A stretch of 64,000 nucleotides of DNA from Plicaturopsis crispa FD-325 SS-3 (lineage: Eukaryota; Basidiomycota; Agaricomycetes; Amylocorticiales; Amylocorticiaceae). The DNA lies in assembly GCA_000827205.1 (NCBI GenBank), contig KN832571.1, positions 482,566-546,565 of the forward strand, in the 5' to 3' direction. How positions within the stretch are numbered: position 1 is the first letter of the stretch; each line of letters begins with the position of its first letter. Made by a program: the position numbers and the translations under genes. Below are positions 35,177 through 45,296 of the stretch, piece by piece. The notes under the pieces are model-generated. The model did not search any database. It was not told the origin of the DNA and saw nothing but the letters and a program-made list of their open reading frames with translations.

Positions 35177-36673
35177 TCACATTGTGCTAAATGCTTCGTT
35201 CGGCACCTCCACGACGGTCGAAATGGTCTTCAGACGATCGAGAGACGTGCAGTGGGCGTCCTCGATCGTGCGGGTAGATATATAGATGTCAGGGACGACC
35301 GGGCGCATCGCCTTCCAGGTGCTCAGCACCTCGCACAGGGCACCGAGCTGGTCAAGGTCCGTCTTGCGCGACGACCTGTATATAGGAGGGGGACAATGCA
35401 ATGATATTTTTTGCAGCGGCCATTTTCTGAGGCGATCGTCGTCGCAGCGAAGCCAAGGGGTGATGCATCGATCGACCTTCTCGATGATGGATAGGTGCAC
35501 AGCGTTCGGGAAGACGTCCATGATATGAACTCTCACATCCTGGCTGTCATGATAGAAGCAGTTCTTCAGCGTGAGTGTTCGTACGGTGGGGTACGTCCTA
35601 CGCTCAATTGGAGTTATCAGGATGTTGCACTCTTCCAGGACGACAGTGTCCAGTAGCGGTGCCCGGAAGAAAGCAAGGATGCCCGGCACTGAGCCACCCG
35701 AGAACACGACAGAACGCAGAGCCGGAAGCGTCGCCGACTCGCTGAACCGGGAGGCATCCGCCGCCAGATCACGCACCAAGTAATCAGTGACGTGAAGCCT
35801 CTCCAACGCAGCGAAGTTGCCGAGGAAGTGCGGCAGGTCGTGGAATAATAGGCCGGTATTGAGGTTGCTGTGTATGCGGAGAGTGGTGATAGATTTATGG
35901 TGGATGCCAGCGAAGTAGACCATGTCAAAGCCGTCGTAGTCCAACGCTCCGAGGGCGGGTGCGCCGCCACGGAATAGTTCTACGCGGTTTTCTGCCGTCC
36001 ACTTGGGGATGTTATTTCCGTTAAGCGTTAAGCGTCGCAGAACGGGTGCAACGAGTGGACCTAAGCAGGTGAATACCTCGAGAGGGAACTGGGAATCCCG
36101 AGTTGTGACGGTGAGCTCCCGTACGCGGTCGATACGAGAGCAGATAATATCCATGAATCTCGCGGTACGGGGGTCGGACGGATCGTTGTATGCGCGCGCG
36201 TGCAGCGACAACGAAAGCTCTGCCGTCCTCGAACGACCCATGATGTCCTCGAGTATGGGTATCTGGCGAGGGGGCATCGCCATGTTTATGTATACGGTCG
36301 TCCACAGCTGGGCCATGCCGATAGCGACGGATCGCCAGTGGCGCGACACGGAGGTAACGAGCGTCCGAAAGGACCTCAACGACGGGTTGCGACGGTATGT
36401 TTGCGCGTCCATTCGATCCCCTGCCTCGAAAATCATGCCGAGAACCTCGTTGGGCAGTAACGCGATGGGCACCCTCATGTTGTCGATCTCAGCGATGTCG
36501 GCTGCCGCATGCACCAACATTAATTCAACCGTTTCCTCCTGAAGCACAAGTTCATCCTGCCGGCGTTGCAGCTCATCGCGCTGCACACGTAGGGCGGCCT
36601 TGGTGACACGCAGTCTTTCAACGAGATGAAAGATTTCTTTGAGTGGGTTCTGGTCCGTGGTGGTGAAGTGCAT
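35177..36673 (-). CDS. F-box-like protein with N-terminal coiled coil (copy D)
   Basis: A single frame of 498 aa from ATG 36673 (MHFTTTDQNP); the frame is open 17 codons further upstream, but only from a TTG. A coiled coil (ERLRVTKAALRVQRDELQRR) precedes the F-box-like segment LLPNEVLGMIF, then VTSVSRHWRSVA and AQLWTTV. The remainder is leucine-rich. The layout equals that of copy C, although the sequences are diverged. An SCF adaptor function is assumed from the family; the substrate is unknown. Confidence 0.8.
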   Translation of the reverse strand: MHFTTTDQNPLKEIFHLVERLRVTKAALRVQRDELQRRQDELVLQEETVELMLVHAAADIAEIDNMRVPIALLPNEVLGMIFEAGDRMDAQTYRRNPSLRSFRTLVTSVSRHWRSVAIGMAQLWTTVYINMAMPPRQIPILEDIMGRSRTAELSLSLHARAYNDPSDPRTARFMDIICSRIDRVRELTVTTRDSQFPLEVFTCLGPLVAPVLRRLTLNGNNIPKWTAENRVELFRGGAPALGALDYDGFDMVYFAGIHHKSITTLRIHSNLNTGLLFHDLPHFLGNFAALERLHVTDYLVRDLAADASRFSESATLPALRSVVFSGGSVPGILAFFRAPLLDTVVLEECNILITPIERRTYPTVRTLTLKNCFYHDSQDVRVHIMDVFPNAVHLSIIEKVDRCITPWLRCDDDRLRKWPLQKISLHCPPPIYRSSRKTDLDQLGALCEVLSTWKAMRPVVPDIYISTRTIEDAHCTSLDRLKTISTVVEVPNEAFSTM

Positions 36674-37104
36674 GATCTCTGTGGTCAAATCTATAGATTT
36701 TGTCAGACGGTTCTCGACACACAAGAAAACCGCTCACCGTATATGCGCAGCTTGGGGGGAGAGACCTGCAACCAATAGTGTCAACATTTTCAAGGAGAGG
36801 GATATCTAGGAAAGCTTAAAAGTTTCTACAGGTCCAGGCCGAAGCCATGAGGGTGAAGCACGCCCGTGTACGTTGTTGACAATACAGTTGTATACGTTCC
36901 GTACCGTCCGTGTCTACAAGCGCCGCCTGCTTTACGCGACTTCAAAAGCAATGTGATAAGCGGACGACTCGATAAATAAGAGCACAAGGATTAATGAACG
37001 ACGATGAGGGACAGAAAATACAAGCGGCAAGGTTGGTTGTGTATGCGTGCAGTTAAATTGAAGCACATTATGAGCACGTACAAGTACAGAAATGAAGGGA
37101 TGCG
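36674..37104. other. intergenic, nothing recognised
   Basis: 431 bp between the start of the fourth F-box gene and the stop of the TMEM41-like gene; both are on the minus strand. No feature is seen. Confidence 0.3.
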
Positions 37105-38417
37105 TCAGAGTGGATGTGAGTGCCTGCTCGATGTTGAGGAGCCATCGTCGTCGTCGTCCTTGACTACAAGCGCTGGGCCAGCCTCAAGAATGACGTCGCC
37201 GTCGTCGTCTGCATAATCGTCGTCGTCCAGGAAGTCGTCGCTGTCTTCGTCCGTCAGGAGTAGGGGCTGCTGGGCGCCCTTCCCCTTTCCTCTCGCATGC
37301 GGCCCTACCGCAAGCACCTGATCACCGCTCTCCGTGCCTTCGCCTTCCTCAAGCATAGTGTCCTCGTCATCACGTTCTACTTCTTGCACCTCCGCAAGCT
37401 CGCTCTTGTAGAAGTAGCGCAGCCCCACGGGGATGAGCACGCCTACTACCACCGCACTCAGGCCGAGGAAGTTGCGCCATGAGATGAGATGGAAGTCATC
37501 TGCGCTCGTCATTTCATCGAGCCCACCGCCGATGGTCGTGTGTATCACACTGACACCGAGGATGCCGAGCGCCGTGCTAATCCAGAACGGCACGAGCCCT
37601 ATTCCGACGTGCGGGCAGATGACATTGACGACCCAGTGCGGCGGCAGCGGCGCGATGCGTAGGACGATGAGGAACGAAATGAGGTTGGATTTCTGAGAGC
37701 GGATCTTCTCGGTCCACTTCTCGAGGCGAGTGGCGAATTTGGGGATCGTGAGAAGGGCGGGGCCGAGGGCTGCCGAAATGAGGTAGCACAGGGAAGCACC
37801 GGATGCGACACATACACATGCTAGGGGCAGCGCGCGGGGAACGCCCCACACGGCGCCTCCGAGGATGGAGAGGTACATGGAGCCTGGCAGGGAAAAGGCT
37901 TGAAGGCTAGTGGGGGGTGAGTTGACATCACCGAGCATGACAGGAGGAGACTCGTACAAGAGGTAAGTTATCACATAGCATACAACGATACGGAAAGGAT
38001 ATATATCGCGATATTTCTTAAGGAGAGTGTTCAGCGCTTGCAGCTCGACGAATGACTTTGGGATCTTGAGCTGTGGTCGATCCTCGCTGCAACGGTCCGG
38101 TCAGAAATTTACGATGCTGTGGAGTATGATTCGACATACTCTTCCAAAGTCGGTAATGCTAGCCAGAGGGTCCCACCAAGCAGCAAGGTGCTGACAATGA
38201 AAATGGCGGCCATTTTGAGGGCCGCATTGAAGACGATCTTGCGGGTGTTGTGGGGTACGCCTGGCGAGCGCGGAAAGGTGGCGCCATAGGCTGACGACGG
38301 CGGTGCACTGAGTAAAGGTGACGAGGCTGAGGGAGAGTGAACGGTATGGAGCGTGTATTCTGAGGAGTTTGGATGATGTTGTATGTCTAGCGGCGGCGGA
38401 ATAGACCTTGAGCTCAT
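37105..38417 (-). CDS. VTT-domain membrane protein (TMEM41/TVP38 family)
   Basis: Three exons, 38140..38417, 37958..38086 and 37105..37906, encode about 402 aa. After a low-complexity N-terminus and one membrane helix comes LKIPKSFVELQALNTLLKKY. Removing a 52-bp intron then gives ITYLFLQAFSLPGSMYLSILGG, the SNARE-associated/VTT (DedA-like) core, followed by LRIAPLPPHWVVN. Further membrane segments follow, and the C-terminal tail is strongly acidic (DEDSDDFLDDDDYADDD). TMEM41-like proteins are lipid scramblases of the endoplasmic reticulum needed for autophagosome formation in animals; TVP38 acts at the Golgi in yeast. The PGS and APLPPHWVVN blocks favour TMEM41. The 52-bp intron is free of stops, so an unspliced reading is also open. 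Confidence 0.85.
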
Positions 38418-38649
38418 TGTGGGCGACGTCGAGCTCGTCGTCGTTGACAGTGAGCAGATAAAATACGGAAGCAACGAGGTTACAGATATACCGTGGGATA
38501 AACAATATTAGATAGGTGGTAATAATAATAAATCGTGGGAATAAACCGGCAAATAGCGAATTGAGCAAAGGAGCGACGAGTACGGTGTCGAGGCGCTGAG
38601 GCCAAGATTCAATAAGCCGGGGTCGACTTTTTCGTTTATCCTCTTGACC
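38418..38649. promoter_or_regulatory. divergent promoter of TMEM41-like and Zn2Cys6 genes
   Basis: 232 bp between two divergent start codons. No individual element can be assigned. Confidence 0.45.
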
Positions 38650-41600
38650 ATGAGCCATATCCTGCAGCCCCACGATATGTTGCCCCCGTCCCTCCAGTCC
38701 GCGCTGCAAATGGATCCACAGCACCAGCAACAGCACCAACACCAGCACAATCAACAGCACCAGCACCAGCAGCACCACCAGATGATGCAGATTGACCAGC
38801 AACAAGCAAGTCCACAGCCGTCCTCGTCCAGAAAGCGCAAGAAGGCAGATACCGGTGGCGACGACGCGCCTTCGCCGTCTGAACCGCGACGCCTGAGGCG
38901 CTCTCATGAAGCGTGCGCTCGGTGTAGGAACAAGAAAATAAAGGCAAGTCCCGTACTCTCCTCGGGCGTCACCGACGGCATTTTCCACCTCGCTAATATT
39001 CTTTCTCCGCTTCTTCGCCACTTATCGTCGTCGCTGCTCAGTGCGATGCTAAGCACCCTCGCTGTACTGCTTGTGCCACTGCGGGCACACCGTGTCAGCA
39101 GGAGGACAGATACCGACAGACACTCACTCTCAGGGGTCACACCGATCATATCGAACGCCAACTTGCCCAATGTCAAGCGCTCTTGAAGCGCCATTATCCT
39201 GGCCTGACGCTCGATAACCTCGATGATGTCCTTCAAAGAGAGGGCATCGACATCGACAACCTCGAGCCACCCGCTATCGGCGCATTTCAATTTGGGCAGC
39301 CGGGTGGTCCTTCGTCACCATATCCGCAGCAGCAGCAGCAACCACAGCCTCAGCAACACCCCCAGCCCCGCCAGGATGGACCATCGCAGCCTCAGCCGCC
39401 CAAGGGCTATGCGCCGTACCCCCAGATCCCACCGCCCGGGTATCCGATGCCAATGTATGGGCCGCATCCCGGCGCGCCCTATCCTATGCAAATGCAAGGC
39501 CCGCCACCAGGCTATCCGCCTCACATGGGGTACCCACCGCCATTCGCTCAAGGTCATACTATCCACCCGCCTCCTCCTCAACCCCGACCTCCGTCCGTAA
39601 ATAACGATATCAAGGGCCAAGATCCGCAGTCAAATGATATGTCCAACACTCAGGTAAGCAGTTGATGGACGAATTAGGCGCTACGGATGATGACCGATAA
39701 TCCTATAGGCGCTGGCAAAGACATTCGGCGTCTCTACAGCCATTGTGAATGAACTGAAACTTGGCCCTGTGGCTGTCGATAAAGAGGATCTAGCAGTGGG
39801 CTCCAGCGGCCTCACTTCCGGACGTGATCGTGATCTCACCGAAGCGTCCCTCCCGCGTGACACTGCCAAATGGGTTCCAGCTGCTATGCGCCGGAACAGT
39901 GTTAGCGCTGGTCCTCCAACCAATATACCTGTATGGCTCCCCAAGGACCGCAAGATGTCCAAGCATATAGTGGACGTATACTTCACACGTCTTAACTATC
40001 ACCGACCCGTGTTCGCGCGTGGCGACTTCGAGCGTACGTTGGATGGCCTGTACGATGGACACCCTATCCAACACGATCCGGGATACGTGTGCAGTCTCTA
40101 CTTGGTCTTCGCATTGGGCACACTCAGTGAGCTCAACCACCGTGCTAGCAAAATGGACAAGGATAGCGCTGGCGCGGATGGACCTACTGTCATCAAGAAG
40201 CTTATTCCCCATGACTGGCCCGAGCCAGATGAATTCTTCGAGCGAGCGCTCTCGGTCAAACCTGACCTTCGTGTCACCATTTCATCGCTCCAGGCGCTTA
40301 TCCTTCTCCAATGGTATCTATATACTGAACGACAGGGCCGCACTCTGTGGCGTCTTGTCGGCAGCCTCGTTCGGCTCTCTATCGAGCTTGGTCTGCATCA
40401 TGACCCCACGATGCAGGGCAACACGTTCACGGAGGACGAGTGCCAGCTGCGCATCAGATTGTGGGGCATCGTTATGGTGCACGACCGTGGCACTTCCATC
40501 CTGCTTGGGCGCCCGCTCGCTATCCACCCGAATGATATGAATACCAAACGTCCCACAAGCGTGAAAGACGCCAAAGACCCTTTCTCGAAACATTTCGAAC
40601 TCTCTCATCCCATCGCCGACATCCAGTCGGACATCATCAACTCCCTCTATACACCCTCGATCCAGACGCCGGACGCCGTCATACGCCATGCAACGCGTAT
40701 ATCTAAGAGCATGATAGGTTTAAGGAGGGATCTCCCAGAGAGTTACAATTGGTATTTCGGTGGGACGGAAGATTGGCCCATGGACAAGCGGGTTAAGCTC
40801 GTGCAGGACATCACCGAGGACGACGGGCTCACTCTCCTGAAGATTGGCATTACACGGATACTGCTCCTCCGCGCCCTATTCAGTCAAACAGATCTCCCAT
40901 ACGCGCAGAGGCGGAGAGCATTAGATGACGGTGAGTTTCGTTCCTGCGCTTCCCCGCATCCGTAGCTGATGCCTTGGCAGCCATCGTTGCGTCGCATAAT
41001 ATAATCGTAATGCATAATCAACTTATCAAATTCCCGGATATTGCCTTCTTCGTCTCCCCGATACCACTGCACATCGCTGCAATGGTTATCTTGTACGGAC
41101 ACATGTCCACTTGTAACCGCCTTTCGCGACAGGTCGCCGTGGAGGACGTGTGGATGGCTCTAGACATGCTCCCGCGTTTCCGATGGCGCTGGGAACGTAA
41201 AGACGTCCGTGGTGGACACCCGCTCATCACTAAACTCGCTGAACAGATCCTCAAGGTCAACCTGCGACAGGTTGGCCCCCCGCGCGAGACCGTGCTCATC
41301 CCAGAAAAAGAGTGGGACTCGGACTCCATCATGTCGCCTTCGCTCGCCGCGCCGAGTGTCAAATCACAGCTTGCAACGCCCGTCATGGCGCACTCTGCGT
41401 ATCCAGGCTCCAGCCCGATTTATGGCCCTCAGCCTCGTGCGGCGTCTATGGGCGGCCTGGTACCGCAGGACGGCAACAACAATGGACAGGGCGAGAATAA
41501 GGAGCCGATGATCGATTTGCCCTCCAGTCTGTTCTACCCATTCTACCCCGAGAATGCCGCCAACGCACCGGGGGTCGTCGCGGCCGGAGTCGTGAACGGG

Positions 41601-41887
41601 AAGAAGGGTGGCCATCCCCAGCAACGCGAATTTAACAACCTTCTCGCTGCAGCTGCGGCTGATCCTGACGGTGGGTATGGCGGCCAGCCATCGCAGGAGT
41701 CCTTCATGTTAGAAGAAAAGGACTCTGGAGCTGGTGTCATACACCCCCATCACAACCATAACCCGAATGTGTGGATGAATTTGGTGCGTCTACCTGCGGT
41801 CTTGTTTCTCCATATGTTGCCTTACCGAATGTGTCTCCACAGGGTGAACAACACGCACGCAGCATGCAGTTCGGCATGCAGCCGTGA
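38650..41887 (+). CDS. Zn2Cys6 transcription factor with fungal-specific domain
   Basis: Five exons (38650..38943, 39042..39653, 39709..40930, 40981..41783, 41843..41887) encode about 991 aa. A histidine/glutamine-rich N-terminus and a basic RKRKK stretch precede a Gal4-type zinc cluster. Its six cysteines are spaced C-x2-C-x6-C-x5-C-x2-C-x6-C (CARCRNKKIK, then CDAKHPRC, TACATAGTPC). The first intron lies inside this cluster and begins with GC instead of GT. A proline/glutamine-rich region follows, then the fungal-specific regulatory domain (FTRLNYHRPVFARGDFE, LQALILLQWYLY, GRTLWRLVGSLVRLSIELGLHHD, RIRLWGIVMVHDR). It should bind DNA in the nucleus; its targets are unknown. Confidence 0.92.
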
Positions 41888-42370
41888 CTCTATGTTCCGT
41901 CGTGATGCTGAGTCGGTCCATGACGCTGTGTGTATCAATCTCCTTATTCATTCCTTTATGGCGACATTCGTCTTTCTCCTTTCACCTATGTTTTCTTTAC
42001 CTTAGCAGAATTTTACCTACGTACCGATCTCCTCGTATCTGTTTTCACAATGTTTTCCGATTGACGCACTGAATAGTATGTAGGATTGGGCAGCTTGTAA
42101 TAGTGAATAAATTCAATGTTGTTCCATACATATATACACAAGAGTTAGATTTAGAGGGTGTCATATATGAGCGGAGCGAGTGTAGGTATGTGAGGGGTAG
42201 AATAGTACAGGAACTACTGGTACACCGTGGTGTCTATCTATGAGTGTCTATGGTGAGATGTGAACGGAGTCAGGAGGGAGAGAATAAATGAGGAGCAATA
42301 ACAGGGAAACAAAGCAGCGACACAACCCAAAGCAGGCGAGAAAACAAAACAAGACCCATAAATCCCGCGC
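41888..42370. other. intergenic, convergent 3' regions
   Basis: 483 bp between converging genes; AT-richer than its surroundings. No gene is seen. Confidence 0.35.
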
Positions 42371-43300
42371 CTACCCGAGTATGCGCTCCATACGTTCAAG
42401 TACGACATCTACACCCTTGATGAGGGTGTTCACTGTGCTGGGTAGCAATGTTCGCTTGTCCTCCGATGAGGCCTCGGAGGAATCTGGTCGGTGACCATAC
42501 ACGACGCTTTGCTCTTGCATAGCACGCTCAAGGGCGATCGGAAGACTCAGCGTTATCCGCGTGAGCTGGATGGTAAGACGCGAGCGGCCCATCAAGTCGA
42601 AGTACGAAAGTTGCCGGAAGGCGTGCTGCACTTCAAGCAAGCGGGTGAGTTCTGCGTGTAGTGCGAATATGAATGTGCGACATGCTGTCACAGCAACTGT
42701 GAGTGAGATTAGGGTAGGATAAGAGATAGGAAGCTCACTCAGGGCACGGTCGCGTATGCTCTGGAGGGTGAGCAGGACGGAATCGATGCCTTCGTCTCCC
42801 AAATGAAGCGCAGGGTTGATATCGTTTATGGCCCCTGTGAAGTGTTGATAAATGAGGTGAGAAGTGATGTAGAGGGCTGAACATACTGAGCAGGGTGCGT
42901 ATGACTTCGAGATCACCGTCAAGAAAGTCGTTGAAAACGCCAATGATGACCCCTCGAAATGTTTCTTCTGGGTTTACGGATGGTCGTGCGGCAAAACAGT
43001 CAAATGAGGCGGTAGGACGAGAGTCATACAGACGCTTCGAGGATGGTTTTGAGAGGATGTCATACGCGACGCTGACTTTCTGAAAGGCCTTAGTTGCCTC
43101 TGGGTCGTTCGGGAATTTGCTAGATGAAGGATGATTAGTTGTTTTTCTGCTATCAGGCGTAGTAAAGAAGAAAGTTACTCGGGGTGGCACGCCTTACTCC
43201 GTCTCAGGTACGCGCGCCGCAAGGCAAGTTTATCTAGATTTTTGGACCGTTGTATGCCAAGGACGCGATATAGATCGTCGTTGGAAAGAACCTCGTTCAT
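42371..43300 (-). CDS. J-domain protein (type III DnaJ-like)
   Basis: Four exons (43179..43300, 42887..43119, 42739..42834, 42371..42696) encode about 258 aa. The J domain occupies the N-terminus: NDDLYRVLGIQ, ALRRAYLRRSKACHPDKFP (the HPD motif forms only after splicing of GA with C), AFQKVSVAYDILSKPSSKRLYD. No Gly/Phe region, zinc fingers or client-binding domain follow; the C-terminal part is helical and unrecognised. J proteins stimulate Hsp70 ATPase. The ATG at 43300 was chosen because family members start right before this domain; the open frame continues upstream to an ATG at 43684, only 15 bp from the next gene's stop. Confidence 0.82.
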
Positions 43301-43698
43301 AGCAGCCTGACGCTCTTTGAACGGTATCGAGGAGGATGAGGAGGGGAATTGTGTCGAATGAGTGGATGTTGCATTTGGTGTCCATTGTATGTGTTTGTGC
43401 GACGGTTGATCTTCGTCCTCGTCCTCGTCTATAGGCAGATGGAAATATGAGCTCGCTAGACGGTCAAAAATCAGTAAATTTGTCGTAAACGCTACAATAA
43501 ATCGTAGTCCAAACCTTGAGAAAACGCGAGAGAGGAGAGGGCGATCATGGAGGGGAAGAGCAAAACATTCAACGATCTCATGTGATAGTTGTCGTCGTTC
43601 TCTTATGCATCGCAACCCACGTGCGCGAACGCCCCTATCTCTAGCTGCCGCACCCCTGCACAATTCAGTCCATGAATTTGCCATGCATGAAGGAAAAT
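43301..43698. other. short intergenic or leader region of the J-protein gene
   Basis: 398 bp between the J-protein start and the stop of the CobW-type gene. An open frame runs through most of it in phase with the J protein. It could be 5' leader or an N-terminal extension with little resemblance to known J proteins. Confidence 0.35.
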
Positions 43699-45025
43699 CT
43701 ATACGATATCTGCTCCCAAAGACGTTGCGAATCTTCTACTCGCCCTCCGTACCTCGCCACGCTCACCCATGACCGTCAATTTCACGATGTCGCCGCTGTC
43801 CTGGCCTTCGTCCCCCAATCTCGTCACCTCGTATCGCCCAAAAGCCCAGTTCACGATATGGACGCCGGTGGTCAGGCGCACAAACCCCTTCACTCGCCAG
43901 ATCGACTCTTTCGATATGGAATCAAGGGACGAACGCAACAATACCTCATCGACCCATGTGTTTTCCGCTCGTGTCTCTTGGGGAGCGATATGTATAGCAC
44001 TATCGTCCTTGTGATGGTGCTCGTGCCCGGTATGGTTCGAAGGAGACGACGTCCCTCTGTAGATCGTAATAGTCTCGACTTCATCATTGTGTTCCGTATT
44101 CTCGCCATGGCCATCGAGTTCCTGGAATAGTTTCGAGTCGACTCCGAAAATAAGGTTAGGGTCTACGCCATTGCGCCCACGGCATCGGATCTTCGGTGTC
44201 GAATCGTTGAGCGTATGCAAATGGTCCATTGTAACGTCCAGTGCATGCTCAGATATATGTTCCCATTTGTTCTGATAAGAGCGTCAGATGATGCTGCGAA
44301 TGGAAAGATACAGGTACGCACGACGAGGATAATGTCCGTGTATGATGCCTGCATCTTGGCTGTAGGCGAGGTATCTTCGTATCCGACGAAGTTTTCTGCA
44401 TCGACAACGGTAACGATCGCGTCGAGCTTGAGGTCACCCTGCGTCTCCCGCTCGAGTTCACGGATCTGGAATGCGAGTGTAGCGGGAAAAGCGGATCCGC
44501 TGTGTAAAAAATGGACACTGCCTCAGAACCTATGCGCCTGGCAGAACGGCACTGCTTATACGAACGAGCACTCAATTAATATTCGATCGGGTCTATATTT
44601 CTCTAACAGCGAGGGAGGTGATCAGTGAAGTCGAACCGAGCGGCGAGCCTCATGAAATATGTTATACCTCGTATTTCTAGTAAAGCTGTTTGCATTTGTC
44701 CAACTAGGACACAGCACCTTTGGAAAACGCGTTAAACTAGTCCAAGAGCTGGAGAAGATGCACTTACATGCATCCGTTCAGGATCTCGCTAACTGCTGTC
44801 AAGCTCGACTGCTTCGCGAGTTGGCTGTCCACTGCCTTAAGTGAGCGCCGCTCGTATTGAAGCATGCCGGTACTGGGGCGCACCTTCGACGTCACCAAAC
44901 TCATTCTTCAACAGGACCACCTTGTAGTCCTTTGGAAGCTGCGGAAGGAGTGACAGAATGACAGACGTCTTGCCCGCTCCTAAGAAGCCCGTAAATACGG
45001 TGATAGGGATTGGTTTGGTCGACAT
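43699..45025 (-). CDS. ZNG1: CobW/ZNG1-type zinc-chaperone GTPase
   Basis: Six exons (44884..45025, 44768..44831, 44668..44717, 44566..44602, 44322..44499, 43699..44271) encode about 347 aa. G1 is GFLGAGKTS, followed by LLKNEFGDVEVD. The family's metal motif CxCC is present as NGCMCC, formed by joining exons 2 and 3. Then come ILIECSGSA, VDAENF and the guanine-specificity motif NKWE. A histidine-rich segment (HTGHEHHHKDD) and the CobW C-terminal domain (IWRVKGFVRL, VHIVNWAFGRYE) follow. ZNG1 proteins deliver zinc to methionine aminopeptidase; histidine-rich loops are typical. It is divergent from the JJJ1 gene, 271 bp apart. Other metals cannot be excluded. Confidence 0.9.
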
Positions 45026-45296
45026 CGCAGAGCTTCAGCGCTGAGCCTTTGTATAACGTCCCGCTCTGAAATTTTCGGATGTAAAGAGTCTTTTCGTGAA
45101 GGTGAACGTCGAGGTCAAAGTTCAGAGTACAGTACAGGTCCGGATCCATTTGCACTTTCGCGATCATAGGAGCGTCCGCGGCCCGGAAAGGAAGATCTTG
45201 GGAGTTGTCCCCCCGCGAATTATCTGTTCCTCACAAGTTCTTCAACAATTCTTCAATCTTCATAACCGGCCCTTCTGAGTTCCACTTTTCACCTGT
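45026..45296. promoter_or_regulatory. divergent promoter of ZNG1 and JJJ1 genes
   Basis: 271 bp between divergent start codons. No individual element is recognised. Confidence 0.45.

Noticed and set aside
36674-36724. Upstream extension of F-box copy D to 36724
   Set aside because: That frame opens with TTG, not ATG; the first ATG is at 36673.
38508-39021. Minus-strand frame of over 300 codons overlapping the Zn2Cys6 start
   Set aside because: It is the antisense of the His/Gln-rich coding region and the divergent promoter; the zinc cluster on the plus strand is decisive.
43301-43684. N-terminal extension of the J protein from ATG 43684
   Set aside because: The frame is open, but the start is 15 bp from the neighbouring stop and family members begin next to the J domain; kept only as an alternative.
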